Shown piece after piece: positions 1 to 5,927 of a stretch of DNA of 7,001 nucleotides. Below the pieces are notes generated by a model. The model saw nothing but the letters and a program-made list of their open reading frames with translations, made no database searches and was not told the origin of the DNA. Where the stretch lies: the NCBI GenBank assembly GCA_021845465.1, contig JAKBRL010000034.1, forward strand, positions 1-7,001, written 5' to 3'. Position 1 is the stretch's first letter. The number at the start of each line of letters is the position of its first letter. The stretch is from Microcaldota archaeon (lineage in GTDB: Archaea; Micrarchaeota; Micrarchaeia; Micrarchaeales; CABMGC01). A program made the translations under genes and the position numbers.

Positions 1-43
1 CATGGTGTATATGGACATGGTGTATATGGACATGGTGTATATT
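1..43. repeat. 15-bp tandem repeat at the left edge
   Basis: Two exact copies of a 15-bp unit (CATGGTGTATATGGA) at 1-15 and 16-30 are followed by a third copy, 31-42, that breaks off after CATGGTGTATAT. The array may continue beyond the window. The unit length is a multiple of three, so changes in copy number keep the reading frame. In the gmhA frame it reads HGVYG repeated and runs without a stop into the gmhA ATG at 46. In the next frame it reads MVYMD repeated and ends at a TAA at 65-67, inside gmhA. It could be the C-terminus of an upstream gene, an in-frame N-terminal extension of gmhA, or non-coding leader. Each unit also contains a TATA-like GTATAT. Confidence 0.85.
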
Positions 44-45
44 CA

Positions 46-624
46 ATGGAATACGAAAAAAGAATAACGGAGTATCTCTCCGAAGGCGCAAGAGCAAGGA
101 CATCTGTAGATCCTTCAGCGATTGAAGCGATATCAACGAAGATATCCGAAGCCATTTCAAAAGGGAACAAGCTCCTGGCATTCGGAAACGGCGGCTCGGC
201 AGGTGACGCACAGCATCTTGTCGGGGAATTCGTCTGCAGGTTCATGAAGGACAGGAAGCCGATGCCCGCAATCGCCCTTACAACCAACACCACAAACCTC
301 ACCGCCATAGCAAACGATTACAGCTATGAGGATGTATTCTCAAGGCAGGTAGAGGCTTTGGGAAGGCCTGGCGATGTAGCCATAGGCATAACCACCTCGG
401 GCACCTCGCCAAATGTAATAAAGGCAGTTGAAAAATGCAAGGAATTGGGAATCTTCACCATAGGCCTTACCGGAAGATCAGGAGGAAGGCTGAAAGACAT
501 TGCAGACATAACCCTGATAGTCAAATCGGAAAAGACCTCGGTAATACAGGAGGTGCATATAGCAGTAATACACCTGATATCCCTGATAGTCGAGGAGAAG
601 ATGTTTGGCCAAGCCCAAGCCTAA
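46..624 (+). CDS. gmhA: Phosphoheptose isomerase GmhA (SIS domain)
   Basis: Converts sedoheptulose-7-phosphate to D-glycero-D-manno-heptose-7-phosphate in the cytoplasm, the first step toward an activated heptose. The 192-residue length equals that of the E. coli enzyme. The protein is a single SIS domain with the phosphate-binding FGNGGSAGDAQH at 46-57 and the TTSGTSPNVI loop at 116-125. The residues that in E. coli GmhA bind zinc and catalyse (H61, E65, Q172, H180) are matched at H57, E61, Q168 and H176, with the same spacing and a constant offset of four. The start at 46 gives the family N-terminus, but the frame is open back to base 1 through the tandem repeat and no ribosome-binding site is visible, so the true start could lie upstream. 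The stop falls inside a hexamer repeat. hddA, the next pathway step, lies downstream after an epimerase. The related sugar isomerase DiaA is less likely because the metal and catalytic residues are intact. Confidence 0.9.
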   Translation: MEYEKRITEYLSEGARARTSVDPSAIEAISTKISEAISKGNKLLAFGNGGSAGDAQHLVGEFVCRFMKDRKPMPAIALTTNTTNLTAIANDYSYEDVFSRQVEALGRPGDVAIGITTSGTSPNVIKAVEKCKELGIFTIGLTGRSGGRLKDIADITLIVKSEKTSVIQEVHIAVIHLISLIVEEKMFGQAQA

Positions 625-639
625 GCCCAAGTCCAAGCC
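610..639 (+). repeat. Hexamer tandem repeat spanning the gmhA stop
   Basis: Five 6-bp units follow CAAGCC with point changes: CAAGCC, CAAGCC, TAAGCC, CAAGTC, CAAGCC. The C-to-T change at 622 in the third unit is the gmhA stop codon. In the gmhA frame the repeat encodes Gln-Ala pairs (…QAQA-stop). In the frame shared with the downstream epimerase it encodes Pro-Ser pairs. Without the TAA, the gmhA frame would run on about 41 codons to a TAG at 748-750. Confidence 0.75.
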
Positions 640-818
640 CTAAAAGCTCACAAAAAACCAGAACATCGGATCCGGATCTCCAAAACAGAGGTCCTGCCCC
701 GAATTGGGCATCAATCCATCCATTTCTTCATATATCAGATAGAGATTTAGAGGGATTTGTTCATATAAAATGTAAACACTCAATAAAATGTCTGGTGCCT
801 ATAACAACATGTGATAAT
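625..818 (+). other. Gap between gmhA and the epimerase
   Basis: These 194 bases hold no recognisable gene. The epimerase frame is open throughout (it has no stop back to 435, overlapping gmhA), but the translation is low-complexity and unlike an SDR N-terminus, so I treat it as non-coding. Inside are the tail of the hexamer repeat, a perfect 10-bp palindrome (GATCCGGATC, 669-678), a 14-base match to the hddA leader (650-663), a possible TATA box near 761-770, and a nine-codon ORF at 788-814 (MSGAYNNM, then TGA) ending four bases before the epimerase ATG. Confidence 0.5.
761..770 (+). promoter_or_regulatory. Possible TATA box for the epimerase
   Basis: TCATATAAAA lies about 53 bases upstream of the epimerase ATG at 819. 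If the organism is archaeal, transcription would start near 790-793, close to the mini-ORF at 788. This rests only on the AT-rich match and position. Transcription from upstream of gmhA is an equally simple alternative. Confidence 0.3.
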
Positions 819-1736
819 ATGTCAGATATCAAAGGAAAGCGGATAATTGTAACAGGAGGAGCCGGCTTCATAGGAAGCAACCTCGTAGAAGAGCTATGCC
901 TTGACAACAAGGTATTCGTAATAGATAACCTGCATACGGGTTCCAAGGAGAATCTATCAGAGGCTATGAAAAGCGGCAATGTAACATTCATAAACGACGA
1001 CTCAAAGAACATAAGGAAGCATATGCTTGATGCCGATTTGGTCTTCCATCTTGGAATGCCATCTGCGTCGCCAATGTACCGCAAAAACCCCAACCTTGTG
1101 AATGAGGTAGTGGAAGGCACAATAAATGTCCTGGAGTTTGCAAAGGAAAAAAAGTGCAATCTGGTATTTGTCTCAACCTCATCAATATACAATGGAATAA
1201 AACCTCCACACAAAGAGGACATAATCCCAAAAGTAACCGACTATTATACAGAAGGCAGGATAGCCGGTGAGAGAATGGCAGAGCTATACCATAGCCTATA
1301 TGGGATAAACGTGGCAGCTATGAGATTCTTCTCTGTCTACGGAAGGCATGAGGAGGCAAAGGGAGGATACGCAAACCTCATAAGCCAGTTCCTATGGGAT
1401 ATGAAGAAAGGCAAGAGCCCCGAGATATACGGAGACGGAGAACAGAGAAGGGATTTTGTCTATGCCGGAGATGTAGTCCAGGCCATGAAAAAAGCCTCCG
1501 AAGTCAAAGGCTTCCAGGTTTTCAATGTAGGCACAGGTGTCAACTACTCGCTCAACGAGCTGGTAGCGATACTAAACGCAGAGCTTGGAACTGATATAAA
1601 GCCCAAGTATATCAAGATGCCTGTGAGCAATTATGTCATGGAGACAAAGGCGGACATAACAAAGGCAGAGAAGAAGCTGGGCTTCAAGGCGAAGGTCACG
1701 CTCAGGGAGGGCATCCGCATAATAAACAGCAGATGA
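819..1736 (+). CDS. NAD(P)-dependent sugar epimerase/dehydratase (extended SDR)
   Basis: A 305-residue nucleotide-sugar epimerase/dehydratase-type enzyme. The N-terminal Rossmann fold shows RIIVTGGAGFIGS (8-20, glycine motif 13-19) and the acidic VIDN (34-37) that favours NAD. VFVSTSSIYNG (116-126) supplies the usual active-site Ser/Thr. RFFSVYGRHEE (169-179) and IYGDGEQRRDFVYAGDVV (203-220) are typical of UDP-glucose 4-epimerase-like enzymes. The canonical YxxxK is replaced by YTEGR (Y143, R147), so the conserved lysine is arginine. The motif that is usually HLAA reads HLGMPSASPMY (77-87). I chose the ATG at 819 because the glycine motif then starts at the family-typical position. The frame is open upstream, but that translation (Pro-Ser repeats, low complexity) is not SDR-like. 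It lies between gmhA and hddA, so it may act on a heptose nucleotide or a sugar of the same glycan. The substrate cannot be told from the sequence. Confidence 0.85.
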   Translation: MSDIKGKRIIVTGGAGFIGSNLVEELCLDNKVFVIDNLHTGSKENLSEAMKSGNVTFINDDSKNIRKHMLDADLVFHLGMPSASPMYRKNPNLVNEVVEGTINVLEFAKEKKCNLVFVSTSSIYNGIKPPHKEDIIPKVTDYYTEGRIAGERMAELYHSLYGINVAAMRFFSVYGRHEEAKGGYANLISQFLWDMKKGKSPEIYGDGEQRRDFVYAGDVVQAMKKASEVKGFQVFNVGTGVNYSLNELVAILNAELGTDIKPKYIKMPVSNYVMETKADITKAEKKLGFKAKVTLREGIRIINSR

Positions 1737-1756
1737 ACTTCTTCTTTAATATTTAC

Positions 1757-1770
1757 CTATAAAAAATATA
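1757..1770 (+). promoter_or_regulatory. TATA-like promoter element for hddA
   Basis: CTATAAAAAATATA lies in the 58-base gap between the epimerase stop and the hddA ATG at 1795. Its centre is about 31 bases before the ATG, so an archaeal promoter would start transcription a few bases before the start codon. That fits the absence of a strong ribosome-binding site (only GAAGG at 1781-1785). It suggests hddA can be transcribed independently of the epimerase. Inferred from position and composition only. Confidence 0.4.
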
Positions 1771-1794
1771 CAAAAAACCAGAAGGCAAATCCAC

Positions 1795-2784
1795 ATGCAA
1801 AAAAACAAGGCGGTATTGACAAAAACACCATTGCGCATAACCTTTACCGGAGGCGGGACAGATATTCCATCTTTTTATAAAGAATATGGTCCAGGCAGAG
1901 TAATCTCAGCAGCAATAAACAAGTATATCTACGTACTTGTAAACAAGAAATTTGCAGGAGACATAAAGGTAAATTATTCGATCATAGAACGAGCAAACCA
2001 CGCCGAAGAGATAAAACACCCTTCAGTAAGAGAGGCACTGCTTATGCTTGGCATAGATAGGGGAATAGAGATAGTAAGCATCTCTGATATACCTAGCGGA
2101 GGTACTGGGTTAGGTTCCAGTAGCGCATTTCTTGTAGGCCTTCTAAATGCCCTCCACGCATGGCAAGGCGAAGAGACAACTCAGAAGCAGCTTGCAGAAG
2201 AAGCAATAAAAATAGAAAGGGAGATACTTAAGGAACCAGGTGGCAAACAAGACCAATATATATCGGCATTCGGAGGCATTCAGTATATGGAATTCAAAAA
2301 AGACGAATCAGTTATGTTAAAACCAATAACTCTCTCTGAAACTTCCAAAAGAAGACTAAAGGATAACCTTCTGATGCTTTACACCGGAAACCAGAGAAAA
2401 TCAACAGAGATACATAAACTTCAGGCGCAAGAGGTTCCAAACAAAGTGGAATCCTATTTTAAAATGAGGGAAATAACTTCAGATCTTTATGATTCTTTCG
2501 AGAAAGACATTATAGATAATACCGGCCGTCTTCTCCACGAAAACTGGATCTTAAAAAAGCAGTTGGCACAAAGCATAAGCAATCCTGAGATAGATTCCCT
2601 ATATAATTCTGCATTAAAGGAAGGTGCGCAAGGAGGCAAACTCATAGGCGCAGGAGGCTCCGGTTTCCTCTTATTCTACGCGGAAAAAGAAAAACACAAT
2701 AATATAAAGAACTCTCTAAAACTAAATGCCGAACCATTCGATTTCGATAATCAAGGAAGCAGAATAGCATATATCGCAGACTAA
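1795..2784 (+). CDS. hddA: D-glycero-D-manno-heptose-7-phosphate kinase-like GHMP kinase
   Basis: Predicted to phosphorylate C1 of D-glycero-alpha-D-manno-heptose-7-phosphate using ATP, giving the 1,7-bisphosphate for GDP-heptose synthesis. At 329 residues it is close to the usual HddA/WcbL size. The N-terminus has TPLRITFTGGGTDIPSFY (11-28), the signature of this sugar-kinase subgroup. The GHMP phosphate-binding loop is PSGGTGLGSSSAFLVGLL (100-117). GGKQDQYISAFGG (149-161) carries D153, the likely catalytic aspartate, and LIGAGGSGFLLF (283-294) is the C-terminal GHMP glycine motif. It follows gmhA, which makes its expected substrate, with one epimerase between them. It is more AT-rich than gmhA. 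The relatives FKP-type fucokinase and galactokinase are larger or lack these motifs, so they are less likely. The substrate is inferred from the subgroup and from gmhA, not proven. Confidence 0.85.
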   Translation: MQKNKAVLTKTPLRITFTGGGTDIPSFYKEYGPGRVISAAINKYIYVLVNKKFAGDIKVNYSIIERANHAEEIKHPSVREALLMLGIDRGIEIVSISDIPSGGTGLGSSSAFLVGLLNALHAWQGEETTQKQLAEEAIKIEREILKEPGGKQDQYISAFGGIQYMEFKKDESVMLKPITLSETSKRRLKDNLLMLYTGNQRKSTEIHKLQAQEVPNKVESYFKMREITSDLYDSFEKDIIDNTGRLLHENWILKKQLAQSISNPEIDSLYNSALKEGAQGGKLIGAGGSGFLLFYAEKEKHNNIKNSLKLNAEPFDFDNQGSRIAYIAD

Positions 2785-2797
2785 GCATGCTAAGTCT
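2778..2797. repeat. 20-bp near-perfect palindrome at the convergent junction
   Basis: AGACTAAGCATGCTAAGTCT pairs with its own reverse complement at 9 of 10 positions per arm, the exception being an A/A mismatch. It is centred on GCATGC between 2787 and 2788. It covers the hddA TAA and all but the last base of the 14-base space before the stop of the opposing methyltransferase gene. It could be a bidirectional terminator or a protein-binding site. No T-run follows on either strand, so a standard intrinsic terminator is not supported. Confidence 0.55.
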
Positions 2798-2798
2798 A

Positions 2799-4028
2799 TC
2801 AAGACCTTATGATTTCAGATGTAAGCGGGTTCACAAGCGCACCTCCTCTTTCGAGATACCATTTGAGTTTTTCTCTTCCAAATTCCATATAATTCCAGGC
2901 TCCCACAATAAGATAATCGGGCATATCAACACCTATCTTACTTTCATCTTTTATCGGTATTTCCGCTTTTGGTATATATTTTCCTATCTTTCCCGGAGTT
3001 GCATCATAAGCACACTCTATCTCTTTCACTGTAATTCCTGCGAAATTTAGCAATGTAGATATTTTTGCCGGAACAGTCCAGATAGCTATTCGACTGCCTC
3101 CGCTTTTTAACTTTCCTACTAACTCTATGAAATCTTTTTTCCTCTTATCGGCTTCCTCCTGTAATCTTTCCATTCTATTCCTATCCAAAACTCCTTCTTT
3201 TATCTCTTTATCGACCAATTTCCTGACAGAAACGCCTTCTATACCATTTACAAGAAATGTTGCCCTTATAGATCCTCCGTGCTGCTTTTCCATAACTTCC
3301 ACTTCAGAAAGCACCAATCCGCACCGTTCTGCAACCTTCCGCATTGAATTCACGCTCCATACATAATAATGTTCTCCGTATAATGTTTCTATTTGCACTT
3401 CTTTTAGGAAAGGAAGGAGCCAATGTACTTCTATCGATATTCTTCCTTCATTTCCTGCAACTTCTTTCATGCCCATAAGAAAATCTACCGGGTCTGGTAT
3501 ATGTGCAAAAACATTATTCGCAATAACAAGATCAGCATTTCCATATTCAGAGGATATCTCCATTCCAAGATTCCTGCTAAAAAACGCATTTATTGTCTCA
3601 AGTCCATTTTTATTTGCTATCACTGCAAGATTTCCAGCAGGCTCAACTCCTATTACTCTACCAAATTTCCCATACTCTTTCAGCGCCGCTATCTCAGTTC
3701 CGTCATTAGATGCACATACCACGGCAAAATCTTTCTTGTCAAGTTCATTCCTCATTCTTTCAGCAAATTTTCTAAAATGCTCGACTACCGGTGTATTAAT
3801 TCCTGTTTGGTATGTATAAAAATCCGAAAAGAGTTTTTCCTTAGGTATCTGGTCAATCTGCTGGAAGAATGAACATCCGCTGCACCAATAATATTTTAGT
3901 GGATATGATTTAACCCTCTTTAAATCTTCTTTTAGAAGAAGACCATTCGCATTCGGCATATCTCCCATATCCAAGATCTTAATGATTTTGTCACTGCCGC
4001 ACACTCTGCATACCGGGTCTTCACTCAT
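2799..4028 (-). CDS. Sugar C-methyltransferase (TylC3/NovU family)
   Basis: SAM-dependent enzyme of the family that C-methylates dTDP-4-keto-6-deoxyhexoses. From the start at 4028 it has 409 residues, the usual full length, and the three family domains in order. The N-terminal zinc-binding domain has C7, C10, C49 and C52 (CRVC and CSGC). The Rossmann methyltransferase core has ASNDG (106-110), VEP (128-130) and ANNVFAHIPDP (170-180). The C-terminal domain has PAKISTLLNFAGI (320-332) and GKYIPKAEIPI (349-359), matching the family's AKGxTLLN and LPGTxIPI stretches. YGEHYYVWS (217-225) is the likely active-site segment, with E219 and H220. The start at 4028 makes an ATGA overlap with the rmlB stop and has a Shine-Dalgarno six bases ahead; a start at 4046 would add six residues. 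Coupling to rmlB suggests its substrate is the 4-keto-6-deoxyglucose nucleotide or the 3,5-epimerised product. Whether C3 or C5 is methylated cannot be told. Confidence 0.85.
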   Translation of the reverse strand: MSEDPVCRVCGSDKIIKILDMGDMPNANGLLLKEDLKRVKSYPLKYYWCSGCSFFQQIDQIPKEKLFSDFYTYQTGINTPVVEHFRKFAERMRNELDKKDFAVVCASNDGTEIAALKEYGKFGRVIGVEPAGNLAVIANKNGLETINAFFSRNLGMEISSEYGNADLVIANNVFAHIPDPVDFLMGMKEVAGNEGRISIEVHWLLPFLKEVQIETLYGEHYYVWSVNSMRKVAERCGLVLSEVEVMEKQHGGSIRATFLVNGIEGVSVRKLVDKEIKEGVLDRNRMERLQEEADKRKKDFIELVGKLKSGGSRIAIWTVPAKISTLLNFAGITVKEIECAYDATPGKIGKYIPKAEIPIKDESKIGVDMPDYLIVGAWNYMEFGREKLKWYLERGGALVNPLTSEIIRS

Positions 4029-4963
4029 TTTAATCTCCTGTACCAATCTATGGTGGCTTTCATTCCATCCGAGATATTATACTTAATGCTCCAGCCAAGC
4101 TCTTCCCTTATCTTAGACGCATCCAATGCATATCTTGCATCATGTCCTGGCCTGTCTTTAATGTGCTCTATAAGGCTTTCTGGCCTCTCTAATTCCTTAA
4201 GGATCAATCTGACCATCTCTATATTGGGCACCTCCCCGTCTGCTCCTACCAGATAGGTTTCACCAACAACACCCTTCTTAAGTATTGCCTCAATTGCAGA
4301 ACAATGGTCATCAACATATATCCAGTCTCTTACCTGCTTTCCATTTCCATATAACTGTATCTTGCGCCATTCCAGCGCATTGGAAATTGTCTTAGGTATC
4401 AGTTTTTCAAGATGCTGCCTAGGTCCGTAATTATTACCACAGTTAGATATAGTCGCACCAATTCCATAAGTATTGAAATAAGATCTAATCAAATGATCAG
4501 CAGATGCCTTTGTAGCGGCATAAGGGTTCATGGGTCTATAACTTGATTCTTCTGTAAATCTAAGTGAAGAATTTAGAGGAAGAGAGCCATATACCTCATC
4601 AGTAGAAACCTGATGGAAGCGCTTCCCGTACCTCTTCACAGCTTCAAGGATAGAATGCACGCCGACTATATTCGAATGAACAAATCTTGAAGAGTCATTT
4701 ATTGAATTGTCAACATGGCTTTCAGCTGCAAAATTGACTATAGCATCAACATCTCTGACTGCCTTTCCGATGAGTTCCCTCTCTGCTATGTCTCCCTTTA
4801 TAAACATATAATTATATCTCTCCAATCCTACAAGATTTCTCGGATCTGCAGCATATGTCATGAGGTCAAAATTTATGATCTCATCTTTCGGATGCCTTCT
4901 AAACCAATAATGCAGGAAGTTGCTTCCTATGAAGCCCGCGCCTCCTGTTACTAAAATCTTCAT
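4025..4963 (-). CDS. rmlB: dTDP-glucose 4,6-dehydratase RmlB
   Basis: Converts dTDP-glucose to dTDP-4-keto-6-deoxyglucose using bound NAD+, the second step of dTDP-L-rhamnose synthesis and the branch point to other 6-deoxy sugars. The 312 residues begin with MKILVTGGAGFIGSNF (glycine motif 7-13). The RmlB-specific signatures are FAAESHVDNSI (78-88), the catalytic TDE at 121-123 within STDEVYG, YAATK with Y148 and K152, NNYGPRQ (177-183) and RPGHDARYALD (271-281). It is slightly shorter than typical bacterial RmlB (about 330-360) but has every core motif. Its ATG overlaps the rmlD stop as ATGA and its stop overlaps the methyltransferase ATG in the same way, so all three are probably translated from one mRNA by coupling. 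No convincing ribosome-binding site precedes the start. Confidence 0.95.
   Translation of the reverse strand: MKILVTGGAGFIGSNFLHYWFRRHPKDEIINFDLMTYAADPRNLVGLERYNYMFIKGDIAERELIGKAVRDVDAIVNFAAESHVDNSINDSSRFVHSNIVGVHSILEAVKRYGKRFHQVSTDEVYGSLPLNSSLRFTEESSYRPMNPYAATKASADHLIRSYFNTYGIGATISNCGNNYGPRQHLEKLIPKTISNALEWRKIQLYGNGKQVRDWIYVDDHCSAIEAILKKGVVGETYLVGADGEVPNIEMVRLILKELERPESLIEHIKDRPGHDARYALDASKIREELGWSIKYNISDGMKATIDWYRRLK
4035..4039 (-). promoter_or_regulatory. Shine-Dalgarno deciding the methyltransferase start
   Basis: On the minus strand AGGAG lies six bases before the ATG at 4028, within the last codons of rmlB (WYRRLK-stop). Together with the ATGA overlap it favours this start over the in-frame ATG at 4046. 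It is the clearest ribosome-binding site in the window. Confidence 0.7.
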
Positions 4964-5844
4964 CGCATCACAATCTGTTTTTTGAACATATCAATTCCTT
5001 CTTTTATACCTAAGATATTCATTCCGGTAGCCTTTTCCACCTTCCCAATTCCCAAATTAACTCTTTTCGGCCTCTTCGCTATCTGGCCAAGTTCCGAACT
5101 GCTTACCGGAACTATCATATCTTTATCAAATCCAAATGACTCGGCTATCTGCAAGGAAAACTCGTATCTGCTAAGACAATCCTTCCCAGCAACATGGAAT
5201 ATCCCCTTTTCATCCTTCTCACATAAACTCAATACTAATTCCGCAAGGCTGTCAACAAATGTTGGATTGCTCTCCTGATCAGTAACTACCTTTACCTCTT
5301 CACCGTTTCTCAGCTTTGATATAAGCCATGTTGCAAAGCTTGGCTTTCCAATGCCTCCAATTCCATATAACACAGCAGTTCTTATCACAACAAAATCAAC
5401 GCCTGAATTTTCAAGCATCTCTTCTACGGCCACTTTTGTCTTTCCGTACTGGTTTAGCGGGTGTGTCTTATCCATTTCAACATATGTTTCTTTAGTTCCA
5501 TCAAAAACGTTGTCTGTAGACAAAAACACGTATTTTGCACCTACGCTTTCTGAAGCTTCCGCAATGTTTTTTGCACCTTCTACATTTACTTCCCATGCTT
5601 CTTCTTTATGTATCTCACAATAGTCAAGATTTGTAATGGCATGTGTGTCAATTACAAAATCCGGATTTATCTCTTTTATAACTGTAAATGCCTGCCCACG
5701 CACCAAGGAATCAAGATGATAGCTATTTTCAGCCATTGTCTTATGTTTAGAATATGTTCCAAACATCTCATAACCATTTCTTCCTATCTCAATAATTCTG
5801 CTGCCTAAAAGCCCAGAACTGCCTACCACAAGAACTTTCTTCAT
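4960..5844 (-). CDS. rmlD: dTDP-4-dehydrorhamnose reductase RmlD
   Basis: NAD(P)H-dependent reduction of dTDP-4-keto-L-rhamnose, the last step of dTDP-L-rhamnose synthesis. Counting from the ATG at 5844 it has 294 residues. MKKVLVVGSSGLLGSR opens the protein with the GxxGxxG motif. The STD triad residue block (LSTDNVFDG, about 108-116) and YGKTK (Y133, K137) form the SDR active site, and SNPTFVDSLAELVL (192-205) is the usual RmlD substrate-domain signature. An in-frame ATG at 5859 would add MDNSN. I prefer 5844 because it matches the family N-terminus, and because a TATA-like box at 5863-5876 would then sit about 26 bases ahead, as in a leaderless archaeal gene. Neither start has a Shine-Dalgarno. 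First gene of the leftward arm. If the methyltransferase acts in the same pathway, this reductase would act on the C-methylated ketose, as NovS does. Confidence 0.9.
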   Translation of the reverse strand: MKKVLVVGSSGLLGSRIIEIGRNGYEMFGTYSKHKTMAENSYHLDSLVRGQAFTVIKEINPDFVIDTHAITNLDYCEIHKEEAWEVNVEGAKNIAEASESVGAKYVFLSTDNVFDGTKETYVEMDKTHPLNQYGKTKVAVEEMLENSGVDFVVIRTAVLYGIGGIGKPSFATWLISKLRNGEEVKVVTDQESNPTFVDSLAELVLSLCEKDEKGIFHVAGKDCLSRYEFSLQIAESFGFDKDMIVPVSSSELGQIAKRPKRVNLGIGKVEKATGMNILGIKEGIDMFKKQIVMR

Positions 5845-5859
5845 GTTGGAATTATCCAT

Positions 5860-5927
5860 ACAATATATTTATTATACATACCACTAACAAAGATAATAAC
5901 AACAAGACAACTAACCATGGCGATTAA
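5860..5927. promoter_or_regulatory. Divergent rmlD / rmlA promoter region
   Basis: This AT-rich spacer separates the two arms. A run at 5863-5876 (AATATATTTATTATA on the plus strand) offers TATA-like boxes in both directions. On the minus strand, TATAATAAATATAT lies about 22-29 bases before the rmlD ATG at 5844, fitting a leaderless start. On the plus strand, TTTATTATA (5868-5876) would start transcription near 5898, leaving about 30 bases before rmlA. A bacterial TATAAT can also be read on the minus strand, but no -35 box lies 17 bases from it. Because the core boxes overlap, the two arms may compete or be co-regulated. A small ORF at 5917-5931 (MAIK, then TGA) overlaps the rmlA ATG. Confidence 0.5.

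Noticed and set aside
1..43. CRISPR-like array
   Set aside because: The units are 15 bp and directly adjacent without spacers, so this is a simple tandem repeat.
669..678. 10-bp palindrome GATCCGGATC as a regulator site
   Set aside because: It is perfect but short, made of two overlapping restriction-like sites, and has no second copy or promoter geometry to support a role.
435..818. Long N-terminal extension of the epimerase frame overlapping gmhA
   Set aside because: The extension is the shadow of gmhA plus low-complexity gap sequence. The SDR glycine motif sits correctly when translation starts at 819.
2787..3872. Several plus-strand ORFs opposite the methyltransferase gene
   Set aside because: They are antisense shadows of a gene with three recognisable domains. 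Their translations are low-complexity and carry no motif.
4028..4046. Methyltransferase start at 4046 (MVQEIK)
   Set aside because: The ATG at 4028 has a well-placed AGGAG and an ATGA overlap with rmlB; the upstream ATG has neither.
5861..5890. Bacterial -35/-10 promoter for rmlD
   Set aside because: TATAAT is present on the minus strand but the only TTG-type candidate lies about 8 bases away, not about 17. An archaeal TATA box fits the ATG spacing better.
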